From Halostagnicola sp. A56 (GTDB taxonomy: Archaea; Halobacteriota; Halobacteria; Halobacteriales; Natrialbaceae), in NCBI RefSeq assembly GCF_000691505.1, contig NZ_JMIP02000023.1, positions 125,273 through 189,272 on the forward strand: a stretch of 64,000 bases of DNA, written 5' to 3'. Both the position numbers and the translations under genes were made by a program. Positions 26,720 through 35,582 of the stretch are shown here, one piece after another. Under the pieces are notes generated by a model. The model was given only the letters and a program-made list of their open reading frames with translations. It searched no databases and had not been told where the DNA came from. Numbering within the stretch: the first letter of the stretch is position 1; the number at the start of each line of letters is the position of its first letter.

Positions 26720-27846
26720 TTTGATTCCTCCTTCATTGCAGACCAGAACGTTGCCATGCGGTCTTCTGGGTCTTCTTTGGGTCGGGATACCTCTATCGTG
26801 AACTCGTCATCGGTGACGCTAATTGAGATGTCAGTAAAATCGCGTTCGTAGAGAGTCACGTTGGGTCCGTCACGTCGAACCTCGGTGTATTCACGGACGA
26901 GCATCGATTCACGGAGCAAGTCGAGCTTCCGGTACACCGTCGAGCTCGAGAGACCGCACTCCTCACAGAGTTCACTGGCAGATTTCGGTTCGGTCAGTAG
27001 CGTGAGTATGGTTCGACATTTATCGTCGTCGAGGGATTTCAACACCGTCGGGAGGTCGGGTTCGTCGAGTTCCTCGGACGACCATCGATCCATTTCAGTA
27101 GATGAATTTCGGAATGAATTCTTCGACGGAATTAGTGATAGCCGATTCGGATCAACATTTTCGGGTCGCATCTCGAGACCGAGTTCCTGCGAGATGTACC
27201 GATACGTTCGACCGATTTCTTTTCGTTCGACGCGTGAGACTTCCGAAATTTCCTCGAGACTGCGCGGGATGCCCTCCTTTCGGCAGGCGGCATACAGCGC
27301 AGACGTCGCGACGCCCTCGATGGAGCGTCCGCGAATGAGGTCTTCTTTGAGTGCGCGGCGATAGATGACCGACGCGACCTCGCGCACGGATCGCGGCACG
27401 CCGAGTGCCGAGGCCATGCGGTCTATCTCGCTGAGCGCGAACTGGAGATTACGTTCGCCGGCGTCTTTGGTACGGATGCGCTCTTGCCACTTGCGCAGTC
27501 GGTGCATCTGACTGCGCTTTTTCGACGAAATCGAGCGTCCGTAGGCGTCCTTGTCTTTCCAGTCGATCGTCGTCGTCAGTCCCTTGTCGTGCATCGTCTG
27601 GGTCGTCGCGCGCGCGACGCGGGACTTCTGTTGCCGTTCCTGGTGGTTGAACGCCCGCCACTCAGGGCCGGGATCGATTTTTTCCTCTTCCACGACGAGC
27701 CCACAGTCTTGACAGATGAGCTCACCCCGGTCGGAATCCTTCACGAGATTATCCGATTCACACTCGGGGCAGGCACGTACCCCTTCTTGTTCCTCGGTCT
27801 CGTCCGTCTCACGTGTTCGCTCCCGCTGGCGGGTGGACCGTGTCAT
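26716..27846 (-). CDS. Chimeric protein: TFB N-terminal half fused to a winged-helix regulator
   Basis: The 376-residue reading frame joins two proteins. Residues 1-228 are TFB: zinc ribbon Cys26, Cys29, Cys45 and Cys48, B-reader (PGPEWRAF) and first cyclin repeat (NLQFALSEIDRMASALG to YRYISQELGLEMRP). The second cyclin repeat, with its DNA-reading helix, is missing. After about 23 unrelated residues (NVDPNRLSLIPSKNSF) the frame enters, at Met252, a winged-helix regulator (LPTVLKSLDDDKCRTILTLL, SASELCEECGLSSSTVYRKLDLL, VTLYERDF) normally paired with DUF7521. The linker residues look like the translated 5' region of that gene, so a deletion probably made the fusion. The regulator may also start on its own at 27093. 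The B-linker reads SRVARATT where TFBs have SRVGAPTT. Confidence 0.9.
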   Translation of the reverse strand: MTRSTRQRERTRETDETEEQEGVRACPECESDNLVKDSDRGELICQDCGLVVEEEKIDPGPEWRAFNHQERQQKSRVARATTQTMHDKGLTTTIDWKDKDAYGRSISSKKRSQMHRLRKWQERIRTKDAGERNLQFALSEIDRMASALGVPRSVREVASVIYRRALKEDLIRGRSIEGVATSALYAACRKEGIPRSLEEISEVSRVERKEIGRTYRYISQELGLEMRPENVDPNRLSLIPSKNSFRNSSTEMDRWSSEELDEPDLPTVLKSLDDDKCRTILTLLTEPKSASELCEECGLSSSTVYRKLDLLRESMLVREYTEVRRDGPNVTLYERDFTDISISVTDDEFTIEVSRPKEDPEDRMATFWSAMKEESK

Positions 27847-28005
27847 CGCACTTTTATAGTAGTATCACGGACGTATATAAATCCTTGGTAAGGGTTTTTT
27901 CCGTTGGAGCCAAAGCGCCGATATCAGTCGAGAGACGTACTGACGGGCGGAGTTTGTCACTCAAAACCAGAAAGACTTTATTCGGATCCGGCCGAGTTCG
28001 CACGA
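27847..28005. promoter_or_regulatory. Divergent promoter region of the TFB chimera and rnhA
   Basis: On the rnhA side, ctttatt at 27976-27982 lies about 27 bases before ATG 28006. On the other side an AT-rich block (acttttatagtagtatcacgg, 27850-27870) lies just before the chimera start, too close for a leaderless promoter; a further AT-rich stretch (tatataaatcc, 27873-27883) is better placed. Confidence 0.5.
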
Positions 28006-28599
28006 ATGCCGGTCATCGAGTGCAACGTCGATCGAGCCCGCGAACGGCTCGAGGACGCGAACGTCACCATCGAGTCTGGAAACACGGACCACGAACGCTG
28101 GCGGGCGAGTCGCGGCGACGCGACGGGGATCGCCTACGACGACAAAGTCGTCGTCCAGGGCTCGAACCCGCAGGACCTCGAGGCGCTGCTGCGCGAGGGC
28201 GGCGGTCGCGCGCACGTCTATTTCGACGGCGGGGCACGCGGCAATCCGGGCCCCGCGGGAATCGGGTGGGTGATCGTCACGAGCGACGGTATCGTCGCCG
28301 AGGGCAACGACACGATCGGGCACGCGACGAACAATCAGGCCGAGTACGAGGCGCTCATCGCGGCACTCGAGGCGGCCCGCGACTACCAGTACGACGAGGT
28401 CCACGTCCGCGGGGACTCCGAACTGATCGTCAAGCAAGTTCGCGGCGAGTACGACACGAACAATCCGGAACTCAGAGAGCGCCGCGTAACCGCACTCGAG
28501 TTACTCACGGGCTTCGGAGAGTGGACCATCGAGCACGTCCCTCGAGAGGCCAACGAACGGGCAGACGACCTCGCGAACGAGGCGCTCGACGAGGCCTGA
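28006..28599 (+). CDS. rnhA: Ribonuclease HI
   Basis: This 197-residue enzyme removes RNA from RNA-DNA hybrids. The RNase H fold starts at about residue 68 (VYFDGGARGNPGPAG), and all four metal-binding acids are seen: Asp in YFDGG, Glu in NNQAEYEAL, Asp in VRGDSELIV and Asp in NERADDLANEA. The 65-residue N-terminal extension is the haloarchaeal type. The chosen ATG lies 27 bases after a TATA-like box; an upstream in-frame start at 27904 is not supported. The DUF7108 gene follows on the same strand after 90 bases. Confidence 0.95.
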   Translation: MPVIECNVDRARERLEDANVTIESGNTDHERWRASRGDATGIAYDDKVVVQGSNPQDLEALLREGGGRAHVYFDGGARGNPGPAGIGWVIVTSDGIVAEGNDTIGHATNNQAEYEALIAALEAARDYQYDEVHVRGDSELIVKQVRGEYDTNNPELRERRVTALELLTGFGEWTIEHVPREANERADDLANEALDEA

Positions 28600-28689
28600 G
28601 CGCTCGCGCCCCCCGCCGAAACGAACCCGCGAAGGCACACCGGGAACGCACGACTGAAAAGTCAGCCGCTCCTTTTCTCGAGTATCCAC

Positions 28690-29352
28690 ATGCCTACTCC
28701 CAACGAAGAGTCGGCCACCGGGCCCGACGCCGAGAGCGCCGGAGACGAAGCCGAGTCGACTTCCCGAGAAACGGCCGCAGAGGCCGGCGAATCGCTTCCG
28801 AGGGAAGCGATCGACGACGCCGAACGGCTCACCAGACTCGCGCGAAACGCCATCGACGACGAGGAAACAGCCGCCTACGAAGCCGAGCGCGAGACGCTGC
28901 TCGAGGACCACGAGTACACCGCGCGGGTCAGAACGGAAGACGACGACGTGCTCGTCCTCCACCCCAAGGAGTGGCACGACGAGGACGCGGGCGTCATCAG
29001 AACGGACCGGATCGACGATCTCGAGCGCGCCGTCGAAATCCCGCTCGAGGGGGCTGGCGACCCGGACGACTGGGAGGCGGTCGACGCGGCGAATCGCGCG
29101 CTCGTCGAGGACGTTCGGGCCGCTCACGGCGAGGTCCACGGCGACAACGCCGCGCTGCTGGCGGATTTCATGGGGAACCACTACGCGAAGCCGATCGAGT
29201 CGGCGACGGTCGCGGAGCTCTCGGAGTTCCGGACGGAGTACGTCGTAAGAAATGCGTGGCCGTCGGACGAGCAACGCGACGCGCTCGAGCGCTCGATCGA
29301 ACTCGTCTTCGAGACGGCCGGCGAACCGGTGCCCGAATACCGGTCCGAGTGA
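28690..29352 (+). CDS. DUF7108-like protein downstream of rnhA
   Basis: This 220-residue, very acidic protein has a disordered N-terminal 40 residues followed by a helical core (DDAERLTRLARNAIDDEE, then RVRTEDDDVLVLHPKEWHD and AALLADFMGNHYAKPIESA). A protein of this kind follows rnhA in many Haloarchaea. Function is unknown; the conserved pairing with rnhA suggests a nucleic-acid role. The ATG is preceded by cacatg without an obvious Shine-Dalgarno sequence. Confidence 0.75.
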   Translation: MPTPNEESATGPDAESAGDEAESTSRETAAEAGESLPREAIDDAERLTRLARNAIDDEETAAYEAERETLLEDHEYTARVRTEDDDVLVLHPKEWHDEDAGVIRTDRIDDLERAVEIPLEGAGDPDDWEAVDAANRALVEDVRAAHGEVHGDNAALLADFMGNHYAKPIESATVAELSEFRTEYVVRNAWPSDEQRDALERSIELVFETAGEPVPEYRSE

Positions 29353-29403
29353 TCGTTGTCAGTTCGTCGCGACGTGACACCGACAGAATCGTCGTACTGG
29401 GTT

Positions 29404-29715
29404 TTAGTAGCTGTCTTCGACGATATCGGTGATCTCGTCAGCTCGGTCGCCGTCCGTAACGACCTTCGAGAGCGTCCAGTTGATGCCGTCGAGGACGGCG
29501 TCGTAGCCGTCGTCGGTCAGCGAGTACTCGTTCGTTCGCTTGTCGAGTTCGCTCTTCTCGACGAGACCGAGTTCGACGAGTTCGTCGAGGTTCGGGTAGA
29601 GACGCCCGTGGTTGACTTCGGTTCCGTAGTAATCCTCGAGTTCCCGTTATATTTTTGCCAAGAATCGGCCACGCGACGGGGATGAAGTCTCGAGCGGACA
29701 GCGATATCACGCCAC
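29404..29715 (-). pseudogene. PadR-family regulator, broken N-terminal part
   Basis: The C-terminal 80 residues are intact in one frame, from ELEDYYGTEVNHGRLYPNLD to ITDIVEDSY and stop. They match the haloarchaeal PadR-type winged helix that normally starts 25-40 residues earlier with a GLAIK(R/E)ELE helix. Upstream the frame meets a TAA inside that helix (LAKI, stop, RELE). Before it only scrambled pieces resembling RDI.AV. and LARD remain in other frames. There is no usable start, so the gene is dead or mis-sequenced. It would have been a short DNA-binding repressor. Confidence 0.7.
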
Positions 29716-29802
29716 ACGTGTAAGAATCCTATCTATTTCTTCCCGACGGTCCGACGGCAGTGACACTAAAATGAATTCCCGCAGACGTACACGACGAGCG
29801 AC

Positions 29803-30048
29803 ATGGAACGGATCGACATCACCGGCGGATTCAGCATTCACGACTACCGGGCGAAACTGAAACTCTTACACGACGACGGAGAGACGCGAACGCTCGAGAA
29901 CCGCGCGGAGCTGGGCTGTCCCGCCTGCGGACGGGCGTTCGGTCGGCTGTTCGTCACCGAAAACGCGACGGCGTCGTTCGATACACCACCCGAGCGGCCG
30001 TTCTGTCTCGCCAGAACGGAGGCGAAACTGCTGTTGATGGCACACTGA
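29803..30048 (+). CDS. Small zinc protein (DUF7385-like)
   Basis: This 81-residue protein, MERIDITGGFSIHDYRAKLKLL, has a CPACGRAFGRLFVTE knuckle in the middle and FCLARTEAKLLLMAH at the end. It matches small haloarchaeal proteins sometimes labelled flagella-cluster proteins. Two cysteines plus a later cysteine may bind zinc. Function unknown. It is convergent with the sulfatase gene. Confidence 0.75.
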   Translation: MERIDITGGFSIHDYRAKLKLLHDDGETRTLENRAELGCPACGRAFGRLFVTENATASFDTPPERPFCLARTEAKLLLMAH

Positions 30049-30088
30049 ATTGGGGGACCCAGCGGCGCTCGACGACTGTCGGTGAAGC

Positions 30089-31603
30089 CTACTCGAGCGT
30101 CTGGGGGACCCACGTCCGGTTCGGATCGTCGGTTTCCGCCATCCACTCGACCAGTCGGGTGCTCATCTCCAGTCGAATCTCTTCGTACGCCGGATGCTCG
30201 ATCAGGTTCTGCAGTTCCGCCGGGTCCGCCTCGAGGTCGTACAGTTCGTTTACGTCGGGGCCGTTGTAGACGAACTTGTATCGGTCCGTGCGGACCATCC
30301 GCTGGGTATAGAGGCCGAACTCGTCGCCGTGGTACTGAGCGAACACCGAATCCGGCCACTCCGCGCGGTGGGCTCGCCCGCGTCCGGGCTTGCGGTCGCC
30401 CTCGAGAAGCGGGACGAGGCTTCGAGCATGGAACGAGTCGGGAACGGGTACGTCTCCGATCTCGAGAAACGTCGCCGCCAGATCGTGGAGCACGACTGGG
30501 TCCTGACAGACCGACCCCGGTTCGACCACGCCCGGCCAGCGGACCTGCAACGGGATGTGGTAGGTGTCGTCGTACATCAGCGGCCCCTTGTTGAACTGCC
30601 GGTGTGACCCCGCGAAATCGCCGTGATCGGACGTGTGAACCACCACCGTCTCCTCGGCCAGTCCCGTCCGCTCGAGCGTCTCGAGAATCCGCTCGAGCTG
30701 GTCGTCGATCAGGCTGACGAACCCCCAGTACTTCGCGATGGCCTCGGCCCACAGCTCCCAGTCGAAGCCGGCGACGCCACGGTACTCGAGGTACTGTTTC
30801 TGAACCCGCGGCTTCCCGTCGTAGGTCTCGGCGTAGCTCGCCGGCGGTTCGATTTCCGCGGGATCGTACATCGAGGCGTAGGGCTCGGGGACGACGTAGG
30901 GATGGTGCGGGCCGTAGAAGTCGGCACGATGAAAGAAGGGCCGGTCGTCGTCGGCTTCGGTCCCAGCGTGTTCTTGCTCGCCGCTGCCGTCCTCGTCCGC
31001 GTGAGCTTCGATCGCTTCGATCGTCCGCTCCGCGAGAAACCAGGCGCGCGTGTCCTCGACGTTGACCGGCGTCTTCGCGGCCACGAACGCTCCCTCGCTA
31101 TCGTCGTGTGGGTCGTCGCCGGTGTAGATGGGGTCCTCGAGTTCGACGTCGTCTTTTGGAACGCCGCGTTCGTCGCGGTAGGCCCGAAACGCCTCGTCGA
31201 TGTCGTCGTGGTGTCTGTCGCTGCCGCCGAGGTACGAGAACCCGAAATCGTCGGGCGTCGAGTCGCGCCCGACGTGCCACTTTCCGGTGTAGGTCAGTTC
31301 GTAGCCCGCATCCGCGAGCAGTTCCGAGAAGGTCGGCAGTTCAGTCGGCAGGTTCGGCTGGATGGCGTCCGCTTCGTGGCAGTTGTTGAGCATCCCGTGG
31401 GCGTGGGGAAAGAGTCCGGTCAGCAGCGACGCACGCGCGCTCGAACAGATGCTGATCGGCGTGAACGCCCGCTCGAAGCGCATTCCCTCGCTCGAGAGTC
31501 GGTCCATCGTCGGCGTCTCGACCGGCGGTCCGTCGGGCGCGCTACAGTCATAGCGCTCTTGATCGGTGAGGACGAGCAAGACGTTTGGCGGTGTCTCGGC
31601 CAT
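30089..31603 (-). CDS. Sulfatase (alkaline phosphatase superfamily)
   Basis: This 504-residue sulfatase begins PPNVLLVLTDQERYD, with the first metal-binding Asp. The nucleophile region is CSSARASLLTG, with Cys53 available for conversion to formylglycine. The usual signature is C-x-P-x-R; here the third position is Ser, not Pro. Further metal and sulfate-binding segments are HTSDHGDFAGSH and HVGRDSTPD. It would remove sulfate esters from sugars or lipids. No signal peptide is seen, so it is probably cytoplasmic. It follows the ABC exporter gene on the same strand with a 120-base gap. Confidence 0.9.
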   Translation of the reverse strand: MAETPPNVLLVLTDQERYDCSAPDGPPVETPTMDRLSSEGMRFERAFTPISICSSARASLLTGLFPHAHGMLNNCHEADAIQPNLPTELPTFSELLADAGYELTYTGKWHVGRDSTPDDFGFSYLGGSDRHHDDIDEAFRAYRDERGVPKDDVELEDPIYTGDDPHDDSEGAFVAAKTPVNVEDTRAWFLAERTIEAIEAHADEDGSGEQEHAGTEADDDRPFFHRADFYGPHHPYVVPEPYASMYDPAEIEPPASYAETYDGKPRVQKQYLEYRGVAGFDWELWAEAIAKYWGFVSLIDDQLERILETLERTGLAEETVVVHTSDHGDFAGSHRQFNKGPLMYDDTYHIPLQVRWPGVVEPGSVCQDPVVLHDLAATFLEIGDVPVPDSFHARSLVPLLEGDRKPGRGRAHRAEWPDSVFAQYHGDEFGLYTQRMVRTDRYKFVYNGPDVNELYDLEADPAELQNLIEHPAYEEIRLEMSTRLVEWMAETDDPNRTWVPQTLE

Positions 31604-31725
31604 CCGATCGGCTACACCGCACGACCAGTTAACGCTTGCACCGGGTCGACTCGAGGACGGGTACGTGACCGGTTTCGTTCGGTCTCGCGGGCACTCGATC
31701 GCAGCTGCTGTACCCGGCCACCGTT

Positions 31726-33531
31726 TCAGTGGTGTGCCTGCACCGCGTAGAGATCGGCGTACTCCCCGTCGTTTTCGACGAGTTCGTCGTGCGAGCCGAC
31801 TTCCGTGACGACGCCGTCGTCGAGCGTGTAGATGCGGTCCGCGTTCTGGACCGTCGAGAGGCGGTGGGCGACGGTGACGACGATGTACTCTCGATCCATC
31901 GTCTCGAAGCCGCGCTGTACCTCCCGTTCTAGGTTCGTGTCCAGATCGCTCGTCGCCTCGTCCAAGAGCAACACGTCGACGTCGTCTATGAGGGCTCGAG
32001 CGATGGCGACGCGCTGTTTTTGGCCGCCCGAGAGGCGGACCCCGTCGTCGCCGACGGCCGTGTCGTAGCCGTTCGGGAGGTCCTCGAGGAACTCGTCCAC
32101 CCGCGCGAGTTCGCAGACTCGATCGAGCTCGGCTTCCGTGGCGTCCCTGTCGGCGATCGTCAGGTTGTACCGGAGCGTGTCGTCGAAGATGTACGGGTCC
32201 TGGCTGACGACCGCGATCCGGTCGCGCCAGGCCGAAATATCCATCTCCTCGATCGGGTCGCCGTTCGCCCTGATCTCGCCGTCGGTGGGTTCGTACATGC
32301 GCGAGAGTAGGGAGACGACGGTCGACTTTCCGGCCCCGGACTGGCCGACGAACGCCACGAACTCCCCTCGCTCGACGGTGAAGTCCACTTCTTTCAGCAC
32401 GTCCGTCTCGCCGTCGTAAGAAAAGGTGACGTCCGAGGCGGTGATCGACTCGACCCGGTCGGGAACCGCGCGTGTGGCGGTGTCAGGTTCGGCGTTATCG
32501 GCGAGATCGCGAGTGAACTGGCGGGTCCGAACCAGATGGGGGAGATCGTGGCCGATCCGGTAGAACAGTTCGTTCGCCCGGCTCGCTTTCGGCCCTAGTC
32601 TGAACATCGCGAACAGAAAGAGCCCGAGCGAGCTGAGCGTCAGGTCGACGTATGTGAGCGAGACGTAAATGAGCGCGAACACGGACACCGCGACGGTTAG
32701 CTGATAGAAGTTGTTGATCGCGGCCTGGTTTCGCCGGAGCTTGATTCGCGCGTTCGTGTACTGTTCGACCGAGTCGACGAAATCCACGTACAACTCGTCG
32801 ACGAGCCCGAATATTCGACTCTCTCGCATCCCCTGAACGCCGGCCTGGGCGGTTTGTTGGCGCCGCTCGTTCGCGTCCGCGACCCTGTCGCCGATGTCGC
32901 CGTCCGGCTCGACGACGACACGCAGTAACAGCGTCACGCCCCCGAGGACGACGACGGTGAGCGCCGTCAAACGCGGCGAGATGACGAACGCGATGAGTCC
33001 GTAGACGGCCCCCAGAAACGACTGCTCGAGAAACAACACCAGCCGCCGAATAACCTGGCCCGCGTGAAACGTCTGGGTGATGATCGCGTTCAGCGTGTCG
33101 TCGGACCCGACGTCGTCTACGTACGCGATCTCGGCCTCGAACGCGTTCGCGAACGCCTCCGTCTGGAGGTCTCGTATGTAGGACATCCGGAGGATTTCGC
33201 GGAGCCACGCCACGAGAAAACTCGCCGCGAACCGTACCGTCATGACGACTGCGACGCCGAGCACCGCCGTCCCCAGCGTCAGCGGAACGTTTACGGTCTG
33301 ATACGCCGTCGCGAACGCGCCGAGGTTTCCGCTCTGTCCGGGCTGGCCGCCGGACTGGACCAGCTCGATGATCGGCAACAAGAAGCTCAACCCCACTCCT
33401 TCAAGCACGGCGGCGACGATTCCGACGCCCACGATCAGTGCCGTGAGTCGCGGGTCGTACTTGAGAACGCTGATCAGGGCGTCGATCTTCTCTCGTCTCG
33501 ACGCGGTCGGCGTATCGACATCTGCTACCAT
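31726..33531 (-). CDS. ABC exporter, fused permease and ATPase
   Basis: This 601-residue half-transporter has six membrane helices in the first 330 residues. Its ATPase carries Walker A VGQSGAGKSTVV, Q-loop VVSQDPYIFDD, signature LSGGQKQRVAIARAL, Walker B VLLLDEATSDLD and an H-loop His in TVAHRLSTV. The transmembrane part (LEGVGLSFLLPIIELVQ) is of the lipid/oligosaccharide flippase type. It works as a homodimer. Its placement beside a sulfatase and divergent from the IDO-like gene gives no firm substrate. Confidence 0.92.
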   Translation of the reverse strand: MVADVDTPTASRREKIDALISVLKYDPRLTALIVGVGIVAAVLEGVGLSFLLPIIELVQSGGQPGQSGNLGAFATAYQTVNVPLTLGTAVLGVAVVMTVRFAASFLVAWLREILRMSYIRDLQTEAFANAFEAEIAYVDDVGSDDTLNAIITQTFHAGQVIRRLVLFLEQSFLGAVYGLIAFVISPRLTALTVVVLGGVTLLLRVVVEPDGDIGDRVADANERRQQTAQAGVQGMRESRIFGLVDELYVDFVDSVEQYTNARIKLRRNQAAINNFYQLTVAVSVFALIYVSLTYVDLTLSSLGLFLFAMFRLGPKASRANELFYRIGHDLPHLVRTRQFTRDLADNAEPDTATRAVPDRVESITASDVTFSYDGETDVLKEVDFTVERGEFVAFVGQSGAGKSTVVSLLSRMYEPTDGEIRANGDPIEEMDISAWRDRIAVVSQDPYIFDDTLRYNLTIADRDATEAELDRVCELARVDEFLEDLPNGYDTAVGDDGVRLSGGQKQRVAIARALIDDVDVLLLDEATSDLDTNLEREVQRGFETMDREYIVVTVAHRLSTVQNADRIYTLDDGVVTEVGSHDELVENDGEYADLYAVQAHH

Positions 33532-33648
33532 TGTCTCGAGGGGATAGTTCGTACAACATCTCTTCCGAGAGTGGCGTATAAATCCATCTATTTCAGAGTT
33601 TACCCACTATTATCGGCCGAACGTTATTGTTTAGGCCGGCCGAATGAT

Positions 33649-34515
33649 ATGCCAAGTGTGTTTCACCGTCCGTTTTCGCGACCGGTTCGGTTCGAAACCC
33701 CCGATACGAGTAGCGAGAGCGGAAAACCAATTCTCTCGTACGATCTCCTCTGCCTCCACAACTTCCAGAGGAAGGACCCAGACGAAGACATATCGCTTGA
33801 TAACTTGGACTTGATCCAGAGCTTTACACACTATGATGACGAGCGGTGGTTCGTCATCATTCATGTTGCAATCGAAGCAGCTGCTGGCCCTGCAGTAAAT
33901 GCGTGTCCAGTCGCACAACAGGCAGTTATTGACGATGAGCCGGAATTATTACAGGAGACGCTGGACACGATAGCAAGATCGATCATCGACGTAACCGACA
34001 TCATGGAGCAGATGACCGAAGGCAACGATACGTCGGTATTTGCAAATGAGTATCGACCCTACTACGACGGCTTCGATGAAATCTACTTCGAAGGTGTAGA
34101 TGAGTTAGAGGGGACGCCGCAAACGCTACGTGGTGGATCTGGTGCACAGAGCTCCATACTTCCCTCGATCGATGCGACGCTCGGAATAAAACATGACGCG
34201 ACGGAGATGACCGAGAAACTCGGAGATATGCGGAGTTATATGCCGCCGTTGCACAGGTCCACTATCGAGACGCTCGACAGTGGTCCCGACATCGTCGAGT
34301 ATGTGACTGAGCAAGATCGGGACGACCTCTGGGAGACCTATAACAGGTGTGTGAGTAACCTCGAGGAATTCAGAGATGTTCACTTTGGGCAGGTGATCCA
34401 GTATATCCGTGAGGAGACCGGAGACACCGAAGGAACTGGAGGGACGGATTATATGTCCTATCTCCGGAAGATGGAAGAAGAGACAAGAGAGTCTCGTGTG
34501 AGTGAGAACCTATAG
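33649..34515 (+). CDS. Indoleamine 2,3-dioxygenase-like heme enzyme, N-terminally short
   Basis: This 288-residue protein matches the IDO family from the PILSYDLLCLHNFQRKDP block to the C-terminus. Conserved parts are RWFVIIHVAIEAAAGPA, LRGGSGAQSS, YMPPLHRSTIETL and EGTGGTDYMSYLRK. The proximal heme His is His245 in FRDVHFGQVIQYI. IDO opens the indole ring of tryptophan to give N-formylkynurenine. The family is usually 380-400 residues, and about 90 N-terminal residues are missing; the first 25 residues here look degraded. Base composition is AT-richer than in neighbours. It may be a short but active form, or a truncated gene. Confidence 0.75.
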   Translation: MPSVFHRPFSRPVRFETPDTSSESGKPILSYDLLCLHNFQRKDPDEDISLDNLDLIQSFTHYDDERWFVIIHVAIEAAAGPAVNACPVAQQAVIDDEPELLQETLDTIARSIIDVTDIMEQMTEGNDTSVFANEYRPYYDGFDEIYFEGVDELEGTPQTLRGGSGAQSSILPSIDATLGIKHDATEMTEKLGDMRSYMPPLHRSTIETLDSGPDIVEYVTEQDRDDLWETYNRCVSNLEEFRDVHFGQVIQYIREETGDTEGTGGTDYMSYLRKMEEETRESRVSENL

Positions 34516-34653
34516 AACAGATACTCCAGATCGATCCCGCTTCCGTACGGCGTCCGGCGGTGACAGTCATCAATGACTCGCTGTCAGCGCCGTCCGTTCT
34601 CGGAAAGACGCGAACGACAAGTACGCAGTTGAGCGGCCGAGGGCGTGCGCTAC
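34516..34653. other. Intergenic between convergent genes
   Basis: About 140 bases with no gene. It is a convergent terminator zone; a near-dyad around 34560-34600 (gacagtcatcaatgactcgctgtc) could form a terminator hairpin. Confidence 0.35.
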
Positions 34654-35582
34654 TCACTCGCCGTTTGGCTCATCGTAGAGGCTCACTTGGATGAAGTCGA
34701 GCGCGTCCCACACCTGGTCGATTCGTGGTTCCGCCAGTAACGTGATGAAAGAGTGTATCATCCCGTTGGAATTTTTATGTGAAGCCTCGACGCCGGCTTC
34801 TTCAAGACGATTGGCATATTCGACGCCCTCGTCATGAAGCGGATCAAAGGTACAAGTAATGACGGTCGCCGGTGGAAGGTCTGCTACCGATCGCGCTTGG
34901 AGCGGTGATGTATACGGAGTCATTCCGTGAAGTTCGTTGTCGAGGTAGAGATCTCAGGACCACTCGAGATCAGGTTCGGTAAGGAAAAAGTCGGTATTCG
35001 GTTCGCTTTCCGTGTCAAAATCGAATTTGAAAGTCGTCGTCGGATAGATCAGGACCTGGTGATCAATCGATGGGCCGCCTTTGTCACGAGCCAAGTGAGC
35101 GACTGATGCGGCCAGGTTCCCACCAGCGCTATCGCCGGCGACGATCAGCCTATCGGGTCCGCACCGAGCCGTTCGGCGGACTCCGCGGCCCACTCCGTTG
35201 CGATGTAGCAGTCTTCGACGGCTGCCGGGAACGGATGCTCCGGAGCACGTCGGTAGTCCACGGAAACGACGACGGCATCGAGCACATCACAGAGGGCATG
35301 ACAGGTCGGATCGTACGACTCGATATCGCCCAAAATAAACCCACCGCCATGCATCCAGACGACGAGCGGCCGCGCGCCGGTCCCCGTCGGTTCGTAGATT
35401 TGGACCGGAATATCGCCGTCCAGTCCGGAAATAGTTGGATTACGCACGTCACCGACGTCAGAAATCGTTTCTTCGATTTCGAGATACTGTTTGTACCCCT
35501 GTCGCGCTTGCTCGACCGTGAGCGAATTGATGGGAGGTATCTCAGCGGTCACGGCTTGCATGGTGGCATCTGGATTGTCCAT
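34654..35582 (-). pseudogene. Alpha/beta hydrolase (HSL-type esterase), frameshift plus stop
   Basis: Read through its lesions this is a 309-residue esterase with the oxyanion motif WMHGGGFILGD, nucleophile GDSAGG, acid in TFDPLHDEG and His in GMIHSF, so all catalytic parts survive. The first lesion is at about 35153-35157, where a G is missing (ADPIG instead of ADPDRLIVAGDS). The second is a TGA at 34954-34956 in EWS-stop-DLYLDNEL, where the family has Trp. Between an IDO-like gene and an aminotransferase it could have been the formamidase of a kynurenine route. Two independent lesions make real decay more likely than error. Confidence 0.85.

Noticed and set aside
27813..29432. Open frame of 539 codons across rnhA and the DUF7108 gene
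   Set aside because: Arg-rich out-of-frame translation of two well-identified genes.
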